DNA of 64,000 nt from Corallococcus macrosporus (GTDB taxonomy: Bacteria; Myxococcota; Myxococcia; Myxococcales; Myxococcaceae). Positions 33,956 to 42,397 of the stretch are shown piece after piece. The notes under the pieces are model-generated. The model was not told the DNA's origin, searched no databases, and saw only the letters and a program-made list of their open reading frames with translations. A program made the translations under genes and the position numbers. The stretch spans positions 62,001 to 126,000 of the forward strand of contig NZ_JAFIMU010000015.1 in assembly GCF_017302985.1 (NCBI RefSeq), given 5' to 3'. Each line of letters starts with the position of its first letter. Position 1 is the stretch's first letter.

Positions 33956-35110
33956 TCAGAGGGGCGGCAGCCCTGCCACCTGGCGGTACAGCGCATCATG
34001 CCGCCGCACCAGCTTCTCCAGGGACAGCTCCCGGGCGACGAAGCCCCGGGCGGCCTTGCCCATCTTCCGGGCCTCCTGGGGGTTGGCCAGCAGCCGGCGG
34101 AAGGCCTGGGCCAGCTGGGCGGGCCGCTCCGGCTCCACCACCAGGCCGCGCTCGCCGTCCGTGATGAGGTCCGGATTGCCGCCCACCCGCGTCACCACCA
34201 TGGGCAGCCCGGCCGCCATGCCCTCCATCACGGCGTTGGACATGCCCTCCGCGGTGGAGCACAGGACGCCAAAAGTCGCCTGCCCGTAGAGGGCCGGGAC
34301 GTCGCGGCGGTGCCCCAGGAAGTGCACCGCGTCCGCCACCCCCAGCTCCTGCGCCAGCTTCTCCAGCTCCGGCCGGCGCGGACCGTCTCCCACGAGCCAG
34401 GCGTTCAGCTTCGTTCCCTCATGACGCAGCATGGCAATCGCGAGGAGCAGGTCCTCCTGCCGCTTCACGGGGTGGTTCATGTTGGCGACGTGGATCACGG
34501 TGGGCACGCCCCCCGTGTCCGGAATCGCGTCCTTGAGCCCCTCCGCCGCGCGCGCGTCGAAGCGCTGGAGGTCCAGGCCGTTGTGGATGACGGAGATGCG
34601 CGAGGCGGGCAGCCCCTCTTCCTGGATGAGCAGCTGGCGGATGGCCTCCGCGTTGGCGACGACGTGGTCCGCCATGCGCGTCATCCGCGCGTGCAGCATG
34701 CGGCGGGCCTTGCCCTGCCAGTGGGACAGGTCCAGCCGGCCGACGATGACCTTCGCGCCCGCGAGCTTCGCGGCCGGCACCGCGAGGATGCTGGAGTAGA
34801 AGTCGTGCACGTGCACCAGCTGCACGCGGTTGGCCTTGAACCAGCGGGACATCCGGTGGATCTGCAGCAGCGTGTTGGCCTTCAGCAGGGACCCCTCGAG
34901 GGAGAACACCTCCGGCGCGTGGCCCAGCTTCCAGACCGACTCCATCAGCGGCCCTTCGCTCTCCAGCACCGACACCTGCAACTGGTAGCTGGAGGGCAGG
35001 CCTCGCAGCAGCTCCAGCACCTGGACCTCGGTGCCGCCAATGTGGAACGACCGGGTGAACTGCACCAGGCGGAGGGGCTCCTGCCCCATCCGCGCATCCT
35101 CACGCCGCAT
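33956..35110 (-). CDS. Glycosyltransferase family 4
   Basis: A 384-aa GT-B glycosyltransferase. The N-terminal acceptor domain has the loop 'HIGGTEVQVLELLRGL' (about 23-38). The C-terminal donor domain has 'VIHVANMNHPVKRQEDLLLA', 'WLVGDGPRRPELE', 'VHFLGHRRDVPALY', and the nucleotide-sugar motif 'STAEGMSNAVMEGMAAGLPMV' split as 'STAEGMSNAVMEG' and 'MAAGLPMV', containing the EX7E glutamates. It probably adds a sugar during surface polysaccharide synthesis at the inner membrane. The start overlaps the upstream O-antigen-ligase-like gene by 11 bp; an alternative ATG lies at 35089. Confidence 0.93.
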   Translation of the reverse strand: MRREDARMGQEPLRLVQFTRSFHIGGTEVQVLELLRGLPSSYQLQVSVLESEGPLMESVWKLGHAPEVFSLEGSLLKANTLLQIHRMSRWFKANRVQLVHVHDFYSSILAVPAAKLAGAKVIVGRLDLSHWQGKARRMLHARMTRMADHVVANAEAIRQLLIQEEGLPASRISVIHNGLDLQRFDARAAEGLKDAIPDTGGVPTVIHVANMNHPVKRQEDLLLAIAMLRHEGTKLNAWLVGDGPRRPELEKLAQELGVADAVHFLGHRRDVPALYGQATFGVLCSTAEGMSNAVMEGMAAGLPMVVTRVGGNPDLITDGERGLVVEPERPAQLAQAFRRLLANPQEARKMGKAARGFVARELSLEKLVRRHDALYRQVAGLPPL

Positions 35111-36383
35111 GCCCAGACCCCTCCCACGTGGCCACCGGCGCGGGACTCATCGCCGGCTGCCTCCCCACCGCCAGGGCGCGCTCCCGTGCCTGCGCGATGC
35201 GGTGCGCGCTCGCGGCCAGGCCGAAGAGCACGTAGCAGTGCGCGGACAGGATGTAGCCCGAGAACAAGTCACAGATGAGGTAGCCCGCCACCGCCGCGGA
35301 GAGCGCTCTGGCGAGCCACCCCATTTCCGAGTCCGCCGACGCGGCCACCGCCCCGCCCACGGCCCCGCCCGAGAACACCAGGAAGCACAGGAGGCCAATC
35401 CACCCGAGCTCCCCGATGACGTCGAGGAAGATGTTGTGCGCCACGTAGGCGCGGTGCGCCTCCGGCGGCGCGTACTGGAACCAGGCGTAGCGGAAGCCGC
35501 CCGCGCCCACGCCCAGCAGCGGCTTGTCCAGGCTCATGCGGCTGGCCACCTGCCACGCGTAGACGCGGCCCATGGCGGACGCGTCCTCGTGGAACGTCGT
35601 CACCGTCTCATTGCGCTGCCAGAAGCTCTTGGGCGCGAACACCGCCAGGCCCAGCACGAACACGGTGCCCAGCACGATGGCCTGCATGCGGCGCTTCTCG
35701 CGGATGGCCCACATGGCCATCGCCACCGACAGACCGATGAAGCCGCCGCGCGAGTGCGACAGCACGATGGCCACCACCGCCAGCACCGCGGACACCGCGC
35801 ACAGCACGCGGAACAGCCACGGGGTGCTCTTGCGCGCGAGGAACGCCACCGCGAGCGGCACCACCAGCACCATGTTCATGGCCATGTGGTTGGGGTCCGC
35901 GTACACGCCGACCCAGCGCGAGCGGAAGCCCTCCACCATGTTCTCACCGACGAGGTACCAGTTGATGACGCCAATGGACGTCACGATGGCGCCCAGCACC
36001 ATGGCGCCGCACACCACCGCCAGCCGCTTCGCGCTGGTGATGACGTTGACGAGCGTCAGGTAGATGGCCGTCAGCTTCAACAGCTCCACGCCCTGGAAGC
36101 GCGTCACCTCCGGGTTCACGCTCCACGCCACCGAGCAGAACGCCAGCGACGAGAACGCCAGCAGCGCGATGCCCCGCGCGCCGTCGAAGAAGATGGGCTC
36201 CGCCTTGCCAATGCGGCGCATCACCATCAAACCCGCGCCCAGCCCTGACGTCAGCAGCGCGAGCCGCAGCGGCTCCAGCGCGGGGATCCACTCACCCGGC
36301 ACCGCGTACATCACCGCCGCGAACCCCGCGAGCATGTAGAACGCCAGTACGTCGCGACGCTGCCCCTCCGCGCCCGGTCCCAT
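35100..36383 (-). CDS. O-antigen ligase / Wzy-type polymerase-like membrane protein
   Basis: A 427-aa polytopic protein with about ten or more hydrophobic segments from residue 12 to 400. The larger outer loop carries 'DPNHMAMNMVLVVPLAVAFL', 'LSHSRGGFIGLSVAM' and 'GVGAGGFRYAW', typical of the O-antigen ligase/Wzy family, including the Arg in SRGG and the later H in 'VAHNIFLDVIGELG'. Such proteins join or polymerise lipid-linked glycans. I chose the ATG at 36383; the open frame begins 29 codons earlier without homology. It overlaps the glycosyltransferase gene, so the two likely serve one polysaccharide pathway. Confidence 0.88.
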   Translation of the reverse strand: MGPGAEGQRRDVLAFYMLAGFAAVMYAVPGEWIPALEPLRLALLTSGLGAGLMVMRRIGKAEPIFFDGARGIALLAFSSLAFCSVAWSVNPEVTRFQGVELLKLTAIYLTLVNVITSAKRLAVVCGAMVLGAIVTSIGVINWYLVGENMVEGFRSRWVGVYADPNHMAMNMVLVVPLAVAFLARKSTPWLFRVLCAVSAVLAVVAIVLSHSRGGFIGLSVAMAMWAIREKRRMQAIVLGTVFVLGLAVFAPKSFWQRNETVTTFHEDASAMGRVYAWQVASRMSLDKPLLGVGAGGFRYAWFQYAPPEAHRAYVAHNIFLDVIGELGWIGLLCFLVFSGGAVGGAVAASADSEMGWLARALSAAVAGYLICDLFSGYILSAHCYVLFGLAASAHRIAQARERALAVGRQPAMSPAPVATWEGSGHAA

Positions 36384-36452
36384 GTACCCCACTCCTTCGC
36401 TGTCGGTCGCTCGTCCCGTCACACGCGTGCCCCTGGCCGTCGTCGAATCCCG

Positions 36453-36475
36453 GCCGTTTGCGGTTCGCAAACGGC
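36453..36475. promoter_or_regulatory. Inverted repeat upstream of the Wzy-like gene
   Basis: GCCGTTTGC (36453-36461) and GCAAACGGC (36467-36475) are perfect 9-bp arms around five bases, 70 bp upstream of the start at 36383. It could be an operator or a weak terminator of the gene on the far side. Confidence 0.4.
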
Positions 36476-36597
36476 ATACAGCTAGCGGGCAAGGGGCAAA
36501 GCAGCGCGCGTGCCAGGGGATGGCAGCGAAGAAGGCCCGTGTCTTCGGGCGGTTGCGGGATCACCCCGGACCGCCGGGCCGGGCAAGGCTGAAAAAG

Positions 36598-38259
36598 CTA
36601 CGGGACCGGCGCGCTCTCCATCGGTAGCACCGCGGAGGCGATCACATCCAGGCGCCCCTCGCGCAGCCACGCCGGGCCCAGCTCCGACAGCAGCCGCGCC
36701 AGCGTGACGTTCACCACCCGACGCAGCTCCTCGCGCGCCGCCTCCGGCACCGAGGGCGCCAGCGCCGCCACCGCGCGCTCCGCCGCGCTCGCCCTCAGGC
36801 GCGGGGACTCCGGGGTGCCCTCGAAGAGGCGCTGCCCCAGCTCCACCGTGCGCCCCAGCGGCACGGGCCGCACGTCCACGCGCTCCTCCAGCACGGCCAT
36901 GGACACGCCCGCCGCCCACAGCCGCTCCACGCCCAGCACGTCCAGCGACACGCCGAAGCGCGCCAGCACCGTGCGCGCCGCGTCCTCGTTGCCCCCCAAA
37001 AGCGCGCCCAGCGCCGCCACCTGCGCTTCCGCGCGCGCGAGCAGCACCTCCGAGGCGGCCACCTCCCGCAGCGAGCGGAACGGCACGGCCTCCGCGCCGG
37101 GGACGCGCAGGGCCCGGCGGGGACGCTTGCGGCGCAGGGCCTCCAGCGCGGCGGCCTCCTCCGGGAGCACCAGCGGCACGTCGTCCAGCTTCACGAAGGG
37201 CGCCTTGAAGAGGCGGTCCGCGCGGTACTTGAGCTGGAGCGTCAGCGTGAAGCCCACCTGGAAGACGCGGCGCAGGGGCGTGTCGCGCAGCACCTCCGGC
37301 GCCTTCGCGGGGTCGGCGCCCGTCAGGTGCTCCAGGCCCAGCGACAGGTAGTCGCGCACCCATTCACCCACGCGGCGCACGGCGTCCAGGTCGCCCGGGT
37401 CCCCCAGCTCCGCGACGAGCACCGCGTTGGCCACCTCGCGCAGCTCGTCCTCCGCGTTCATCCGCTCCACGTCGGACAGGTCCCGGAAGGCCGCCTCCAG
37501 GTAGTCCACGTGGTGGCCCGGGGCGGTGAGCGCGGGCGTCCCGGTGCCCGTGGGGCGCGGCGGCACGTCCACGCGGCTGAAGAGGGACAGGGCCTCCTCC
37601 AGCGAGGGGAAGCCCAGGTCGGACAGGCGCGCGCGGCGGAACTGGAACGCGGTCTCCTCCAGTTCGGAGGGAATCTCCCAGCGCACCGCTTCGAAGAGGC
37701 GCACCGCCTCGAAGGGGTTCTCCGCGATGAGGTCGTTGAGGAGCGCGCGCATGGCGGACATCTCCACGCCCTCCACCTTCAGCTCCACCAGGTAGCGGCC
37801 CTCCGGGGTCTCCAGCGTCACGCCCTGCGGGTTGACGTCCGGGTTCTCCTCCAGGTCGTGGACGACGGTGAACTCCTTGAGGAGCGTCTCCACCACCTCC
37901 AGGTCCACCGCGTGCACCTTGCGCAGGAAGTCCTCCTGCTCGTCGCCGCGGGCGGCGCGCAGCCAGGTGAGGACGGCGTGCGGCTCCAGCTTGTCCTTCG
38001 CCCAGCCACCCAGGTCCACGAAGGTGCGGAACTGCGCGGGGGAGGCCAGCTGCACGAGCTCCGTCGTGTCCGCCAGCCCCACCTCTTGGATGGTGACGTA
38101 GAGGTCCTCCGCCGGCAGCGAGCGCACCAGCGCGGCCGTGTCCTCCGCGTCGAAGAGCGCCGCCACCCGCTGGCGCGGGGACAGCCGCATCAACCGCTGA
38201 CGCTCCTCGCGGGGCGCGAGGGGCGAAACACCACCGTTCGTCTTGCCGTTCTGGGACAC
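36598..38259 (-). CDS. DUF6178 family protein
   Basis: A 553-aa soluble protein with a GTG start. The N-terminal third ('LSPRQRVAALFDAEDTAALV', 'LPAEDLYVTIQEVGLADTTE', 'ASPAQFRTFVDLGGWAKDKL') matches the DUF6178 family of delta-proteobacteria, and the length fits. It is rich in Leu, Ala and charged residues and appears all-helical, with no membrane segment. Its function is unknown. It lies 39 bp downstream of engB in the same direction. Confidence 0.78.
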   Translation of the reverse strand: MSQNGKTNGGVSPLAPREERQRLMRLSPRQRVAALFDAEDTAALVRSLPAEDLYVTIQEVGLADTTELVQLASPAQFRTFVDLGGWAKDKLEPHAVLTWLRAARGDEQEDFLRKVHAVDLEVVETLLKEFTVVHDLEENPDVNPQGVTLETPEGRYLVELKVEGVEMSAMRALLNDLIAENPFEAVRLFEAVRWEIPSELEETAFQFRRARLSDLGFPSLEEALSLFSRVDVPPRPTGTGTPALTAPGHHVDYLEAAFRDLSDVERMNAEDELREVANAVLVAELGDPGDLDAVRRVGEWVRDYLSLGLEHLTGADPAKAPEVLRDTPLRRVFQVGFTLTLQLKYRADRLFKAPFVKLDDVPLVLPEEAAALEALRRKRPRRALRVPGAEAVPFRSLREVAASEVLLARAEAQVAALGALLGGNEDAARTVLARFGVSLDVLGVERLWAAGVSMAVLEERVDVRPVPLGRTVELGQRLFEGTPESPRLRASAAERAVAALAPSVPEAAREELRRVVNVTLARLLSELGPAWLREGRLDVIASAVLPMESAPVP

Positions 38260-38298
38260 GCCGCGGGTGCTACCACAGCCCGCCCGGCCCCGGCAGCC

Positions 38299-38919
38299 TC
38301 AGACGCGGGTGGCCTTGCCGAAGGTGTCCAGCAGCGTGCCCCAGACCTCCTCCACGCCCAGCTTCTCCGTGGAGGAGAACGGGATGACCGCCTCGCGGGG
38401 CAGCTCCAGCTGGTCCGCCAGCTTGTGCAGCCGGGGCTTGCGCTGCGCCTTCGTCAGCCGGTCCACCTTGGTGGCCACGACGAGGATGCGGCGGTTGTGC
38501 TCCTGGAGGTAGTCCAGCGTCTGCATGTCCTCCGGCGTGGGCCCCACCTCCGCGTCGATGATGCTCACCACCACCTCCAGCCGGTGCCGGTTCTTGAGGT
38601 AGGTGGTGATCATCTCCTGCCACTGGGCCTTGTCCGCCTTGCTCGCCTTGGCGAAGCCGTAGCCGGGCAGGTCCGCCAGGCGCACCGTGTGGCGCACGCC
38701 GTCGCGGTCCAGGTCCACGTCGAAGAAGTTGAGCGTGCGGGTGCGCCCCGGCGTGTTGGACACGCGCACCAGCTTCCGCCGGTTCGTCAGGGCGTTGATC
38801 ATGGACGACTTGCCGACGTTGGAGCGGCCGACGAAGGCCACCTCCGCGCCGTGGTCCGTGGGCAGCCCCTTGAGCTCCACGGCGGTGGTGATGAAGCGGG
38901 CGTCGAGGATCTTGATCAA
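38299..38919 (-). CDS. engB: Ribosome biogenesis GTPase EngB/YsxC
   Basis: A 206-aa GTPase needed for large-subunit assembly. The G motifs are 'GRSNVGKSS' (P-loop, about 31-39), 'TPGRTRTLNFF' (switch I), 'DLPGYGFAKAS' (G3) and 'TKVDRL' (G4). The start codon is TTG at 38919, where family homology begins ('MIKILDARFITTAVEL'). It lies 11 nt after a tetraheme cytochrome gene and ahead of the DUF6178 gene; all three run in the same direction. Confidence 0.95.
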   Translation of the reverse strand: MIKILDARFITTAVELKGLPTDHGAEVAFVGRSNVGKSSMINALTNRRKLVRVSNTPGRTRTLNFFDVDLDRDGVRHTVRLADLPGYGFAKASKADKAQWQEMITTYLKNRHRLEVVVSIIDAEVGPTPEDMQTLDYLQEHNRRILVVATKVDRLTKAQRKPRLHKLADQLELPREAVIPFSSTEKLGVEEVWGTLLDTFGKATRV

Positions 38920-38930
38920 GCGGAGGTCAC

Positions 38931-39446
38931 TTACTTCTTCGCCGTGGCGGGAGCCGGCGTCGTGGGTGCAGGGGTGGCGTCCGCGCGGGTCTGCTTGCGG
39001 GCGCGCTCGGCGGACCAGTGGTCGATGGCCTTCAGCGCTTCCTTGAAGTCGAACGGGCGCAGGGACGGCGACGAGGCGTCATGGCAGGTGCGGCACTGCT
39101 TCTCGGAGGGGTCCACCAGCCCCACCAGCCGCGCCAGCTCCGGGTCCTTCATGACGTAGGACGGCGAGTAGTACTGCCCGCCGCCGTGGCACGTCTCACA
39201 GGTGACGGCCGCCAGCTGCTGCTCGGCCTGGTCCGGCGCGTGGCAGGACAGGCAGCGCGCGTCCTTCTTCTGCCCCTCCGCCAGCGTCTCCGTCGCACGG
39301 GCGTGCTTGGACTTCATCCACGCGTCGTACGCCTCCGGGTGGCAGCCCTTGCAGCTGTCGGGACCCGTGAAGTCCGCGGCGCCAGCGATGCCACCCCACA
39401 CGGCGAGCAGGAGGGCGGAAAAGACCCGGAAGGCACGAGAAGACAT
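38931..39446 (-). CDS. Periplasmic tetraheme cytochrome c
   Basis: A 171-aa protein with a signal peptide (1-23, 'LLLAVWGGIAGAA'). Four heme-attachment motifs follow: 'CKGCH', 'CLSCH', 'CETCH' and 'CRTCH', with other His residues that may be axial ligands ('SKHARA', 'DHWSAER'). It resembles the cytochrome c554/c' family of multiheme proteins. It ends in an Ala/Pro/Thr-rich tail. It probably carries electrons in the periplasm; the partner is unknown. The open frame continues far upstream but only as the shadow of coaE and the next gene, so the ATG at 39446 is the real start. Confidence 0.9.
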   Translation of the reverse strand: MSSRAFRVFSALLLAVWGGIAGAADFTGPDSCKGCHPEAYDAWMKSKHARATETLAEGQKKDARCLSCHAPDQAEQQLAAVTCETCHGGGQYYSPSYVMKDPELARLVGLVDPSEKQCRTCHDASSPSLRPFDFKEALKAIDHWSAERARKQTRADATPAPTTPAPATAKK

Positions 39447-39581
39447 GCCTTGAGCACGTAGCAGAGGCCCCTGGAGGGGGCAAGGCGTCTCGTTCGTGAT
39501 TGAATACCGGGTGGACAGGTGCGTGGCTTGAGGTAACGGACCTTGAGGCGCGCCTGCCTGATCCGCTAGGGAGGAGTCGAG

Positions 39582-40064
39582 ATGCGGACCCCCGTGATTG
39601 CCGTCCTGTTCGCCGTTGCCGTCCTTGCCGTCTCCCTGCCTGCTTCCGCCAAGCCGTGGCAGGGCATCGAGCCCGGGTCCTCCAAGAAGGAGGACGTGGT
39701 GAAGAAGTTCGGGGAGCCGTCCCGGACCATGAGCCAGGAGGGCAAGGAGATCCTGGCCTACTTCGCCAAGGAAGCCATCAAGGGCACCACCCAGGCCCAG
39801 TTCAAGGTGGACCCGGCCACCCAGTTGGTGGAGCGCATCGACGTGTTCCCCGCGCCCGTCATCGAGAAGGACACCATCGAGAACAGCTACGGCCCCGCCT
39901 GCCCGGCTGGCGCCATGCCCGCCACGCCCTGCTACCTGCGCAAGCTCACGGACGACTTCCGCACCTACTTCCTCTACGTGAAGCTGGGCGTGGCCATCTT
40001 CTTCAACGAGGACGGCAAGACGGTGCAGTCCTTCGTCTTCACCACGCCCAAGGCCGCGAAGTAG
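39582..40064 (+). CDS. Small secreted BamE-like protein
   Basis: A 160-aa protein with a signal peptide (1-23, ending 'LPASA'). The mature part begins 'WQGIEPGSSKKEDVVKKFGE', the pattern of the BamE/SmpA 'I.PG.s...V...lG.P' motif seen in outer-membrane-associated proteins. The rest is beta-rich ('VFVFTTPK', 'FFNEDGK'). Two Cys (near 107 and 115) may form a disulfide. No lipobox is seen. GGGAGGAG lies right before the ATG. It is 3 nt upstream of coaE, probably co-transcribed, with no functional link apparent. Confidence 0.75.
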   Translation: MRTPVIAVLFAVAVLAVSLPASAKPWQGIEPGSSKKEDVVKKFGEPSRTMSQEGKEILAYFAKEAIKGTTQAQFKVDPATQLVERIDVFPAPVIEKDTIENSYGPACPAGAMPATPCYLRKLTDDFRTYFLYVKLGVAIFFNEDGKTVQSFVFTTPKAAK

Positions 40065-40067
40065 CCC

Positions 40068-40664
40068 GTGCACGTCTTCGGCCTGACGGGCGGCATCGCC
40101 TCCGGCAAGAGCACCGTGAGCCGGATGCTGCGGGAGCTGGGCGCGCGCGTGCTGGACGCGGACGTGCTCGCCCGGGAAGTGGTGGAGCCCGGCACGCCCG
40201 GCCTCCAGCGCATCGCGGAGCGCTTCCCCGGCGTGGTGGGCCCCGACGGCCGCCTGGACCGGGTGAAGCTGGGCGCGCACATCTTCGCGAACGCCGAGGA
40301 GCGGGCCGCCCTCAACGCCATCGTGCACCCGGAGGTGCGCGCCCTCTTCCTCCAAAAGCTCCAGGCGCTGGAGGCCGAAGGCATCACCCACGCCGTCTAC
40401 GACGTACCGCTCCTGATTGAAACGGGGCTGCACCAGGCGATGGCGGGCGTGGCCGTGGTGTGGGTGCCGCGCGACGTGCAGAAGGCGCGGCTGATGGCGC
40501 GCGACGGCCTGGACGCGGCCCAGGCGGAGGCGCGGCTCCAGGCGCAGATGGCGCTGGACGACAAGCGCGCGCACGCGACGTGGGTCATCGACAACAGCGG
40601 AACCCCTGAGTCCACCCGTCCCCAGGTAGCGGCGGTGTGGCGGGCGATGCTCGCGCACGGCTGA
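40068..40664 (+). CDS. coaE: Dephospho-CoA kinase
   Basis: The last enzyme of coenzyme A synthesis, which phosphorylates dephospho-CoA with ATP. It has 198 aa and a GTG start. The P-loop 'GLTGGIASGKSTVSRML' lies at the very N-terminus. Other family motifs are 'VLDADVLAREVV', 'HPEVRALF', 'YDVPLLIETGLH' and 'RDGLDAAQAEARLQAQM', and a final 'DNSGTPEST' matches the usual C-terminal strand. It is co-directional with the secreted protein gene upstream. Confidence 0.96.
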   Translation: MHVFGLTGGIASGKSTVSRMLRELGARVLDADVLAREVVEPGTPGLQRIAERFPGVVGPDGRLDRVKLGAHIFANAEERAALNAIVHPEVRALFLQKLQALEAEGITHAVYDVPLLIETGLHQAMAGVAVVWVPRDVQKARLMARDGLDAAQAEARLQAQMALDDKRAHATWVIDNSGTPESTRPQVAAVWRAMLAHG

Positions 40665-40687
40665 CGGGCGGTTATGCTGCGCCGCGC

Positions 40688-41854
40688 ATGAGCGAGACGT
40701 CCACGACGCGGAACAAGCCTGGCACCTACTTCATCACCGGCTACCCGGGGTTCATCGGCAAGCGGCTGGTGGAGCACATCGCGCGGGAGGACCCGGCAGG
40801 GCACATCTACGCGCTGGTGCAGCCCAAGGCCTTCAAGGAGGCGCAGGCGCTCGCCGCGAAGGTGGAGGGCGCGCGCGTGGAGCTGCTCACCGGTGACGCG
40901 GTGGACATGCACCTGGGCCTGTCCGGCGAGGAGTACCAGCGCCTGTGCGAACAGGTGACGGACATCTTCCACCTGGCCGCCGTCTCGCAGCTGGGCGTGC
41001 CCAAGGAGACCGCGTGGCGCGTCAACGTGGACGGCACGCGCAACCTGCTGGAGCTGGCGCGCGACTGCGAGAACCTCTCGCGCTTCAACTACTTCTCCAC
41101 CTGCTACGTGTCCGGCGACCGCGTGGGCGTCATCGCCGAGGACGAGCTGGACCGGGGCCAGTCCTTCCGCAACGCCTACGAGGAGACGAAGTTCCAGGCG
41201 GAGCGGCTGGTGCAGCGCGCGGCGGCCACCCTCCCCGTCACCATCTTCCGGCCGTCCAGCGTGGTGGGTGACTCGCGCACGGGCGAAATCGATCGCTTCG
41301 AGGGCCCCTACTACCTGGGCATCCTGCTCGTCACGTCCCCGCTGGTGGTGCCGCTGCCCTTGCCGGGCAACGGCGTCGCGCCGCTCAACGTCGTGCCGGT
41401 GGACTTCGTGGTGCAGGCCGTGTGGCGGCTGTCGCGCGACGCGCGGGCCCAGGGGCGCACCTTCCACCTGGTGGACCCCAACCCCATGAGCGCGCGGCGC
41501 GTGTACGAGCTCATCGCGGAGAAGGCCCACAAGCGGCTGCCGCGCTTCAACCTGTCCGCGCGCGCCGCGGACGTGATGCTGCGGCTGCCCGTGCTGGAGA
41601 AGCTGGCGCGGCCGCAGCGCGCCGCCATCAGCTACGTGAACCACCTGGCCATCTACAACTGCCACAACACGCTGGAGCTGCTCGACGGCACCGGCGTGCG
41701 CTGCCCGCCGCTGTCGTCGTATCTGGATCAGCTCGTCGCCTACGTGCGTGAGCAGTACAAGCAGCGCAAGGAAGGCGCGGAGGTGGAGGATCCGCTCGAC
41801 CACGGACCGCTGCCCTCGCACGACGAAGCGCCGGCGCCGCGCTCGCGGCGCTGA
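40688..41854 (+). CDS. Extended SDR / fatty acyl-CoA reductase-like protein
   Basis: A 388-aa NAD(P)-binding protein. The N-terminal loop 'FITGYPGFIGKRLVEH' (about 16-31) and the active-site 'NAYEETKFQAERL' (Tyr...Lys) mark an extended SDR. 'DIFHLAAVSQLG' and 'RVNVDGTRNLLELA' resemble the male-sterility/acyl-CoA reductase NAD-binding domain, but a specific substrate cannot be assigned. I chose the ATG at 40688; TATGCT lies nine bases before it and no ribosome site is seen. Confidence 0.87.
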   Translation: MSETSTTRNKPGTYFITGYPGFIGKRLVEHIAREDPAGHIYALVQPKAFKEAQALAAKVEGARVELLTGDAVDMHLGLSGEEYQRLCEQVTDIFHLAAVSQLGVPKETAWRVNVDGTRNLLELARDCENLSRFNYFSTCYVSGDRVGVIAEDELDRGQSFRNAYEETKFQAERLVQRAAATLPVTIFRPSSVVGDSRTGEIDRFEGPYYLGILLVTSPLVVPLPLPGNGVAPLNVVPVDFVVQAVWRLSRDARAQGRTFHLVDPNPMSARRVYELIAEKAHKRLPRFNLSARAADVMLRLPVLEKLARPQRAAISYVNHLAIYNCHNTLELLDGTGVRCPPLSSYLDQLVAYVREQYKQRKEGAEVEDPLDHGPLPSHDEAPAPRSRR

Positions 41855-41861
41855 GCAGGGT

Positions 41862-41877
41862 TTGCGCCCGGGCGCAA
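41862..41877. terminator. Sixteen-base palindrome after the SDR gene
   Basis: TTGCGCCCGGGCGCAA is a perfect palindrome beginning 7 bp after the stop codon. Without a loop or T-tract it may be a weak terminator or a protein-binding site. Confidence 0.35.
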
Positions 41878-42020
41878 GGTGCGGCGCGGCGCCCGGTTCA
41901 CGCTCACGACCGCCCGGCTGCTACGGCTTATTCCAGACTGACAATTGTTACTGGATTGCTAACGCAGAGTTGCAGGGCCCCCCTCTTTTCAACGAAACAG
42001 TGTCCTGGTTAGCATGCGCT

Positions 42021-42067
42021 CCCACTGAACCTGGCGCGGTGAACACAACCGCGCCTGCGAGAGTGGG
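42021..42067 (+). promoter_or_regulatory. Two-tier hairpin in the leader of the M36 protease
   Basis: The outer stem CCCACT (42021-42026)/AGTGGG (42062-42067) and inner stem GGCGCGG (42033-42039)/CCGCGCC (42049-42055) are separated by a symmetric 6/6 internal loop and close on a 9-nt A-rich loop. Such regular geometry suggests a folded RNA, but function is unknown. Confidence 0.35.
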
Positions 42068-42397
42068 TTGGAGAGCAGCGCTTGCCGGTGACCGTTGACA
42101 GTGGATTCAAGTGGGCCGCCCCGGGTTCGGGTGTCGCGGCCCCGCTGTCCGGCCCGTCGAAGCGCTCCGCGCCCATCCTGTTCGTGTTTCACGTCAAGCC
42201 ATTCCACGCGGGTCCCCGCCGTCGCGTCGTGCATGCGACCTCTGGCGTTGGGAAGCGTTCCCTATCGGGCTGTTGTTCCTCCGCGGCCCGCAATCCGTAG
42301 GGCGAGGCCCGCCGCCCCCGGCGGTCCTCTCCTCATCGCAGTCGTCGTCTCGCAGTCCCCTCGTCCGGCAGTTCATTACCCCCAAGAAGGAAGGCGC

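Larger units (their letters stand above)
41855..42397 (+). other. 543-bp gap, leader region of the M36 protease
   Basis: No gene is supported here; the in-frame extension of the protease frame up to 42095 lacks homology. It holds a 16-bp palindrome just after the SDR stop, an A/T-rich patch near 41936-41965, and a two-tier hairpin at 42021-42067. A lone TTGACA (42095-42100) has no -10 at the right distance. Confidence 0.65.

Noticed and set aside
33673-33999. Minus-strand frame of 108 codons in the gap
   Set aside because: Its first part overlaps the glycosyltransferase end out of frame, third-position bias is weak and no homology is recognised; a short 40-codon end piece cannot be fully excluded.
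39447-40658. N-terminal extension of the tetraheme cytochrome
   Set aside because: It is the antisense shadow of coaE and the secreted protein; the signal peptide begins at 39446.
42095-42123. TTGACA before the M36 gene as a promoter
   Set aside because: No -10 element is found at 16-18 bp from it.
42095-42397. N-terminal extension of the M36 protease frame
   Set aside because: The added residues are Arg/Pro/Ser-rich without homology, while the ATG at 42398 has a good ribosome site and a clear signal peptide.
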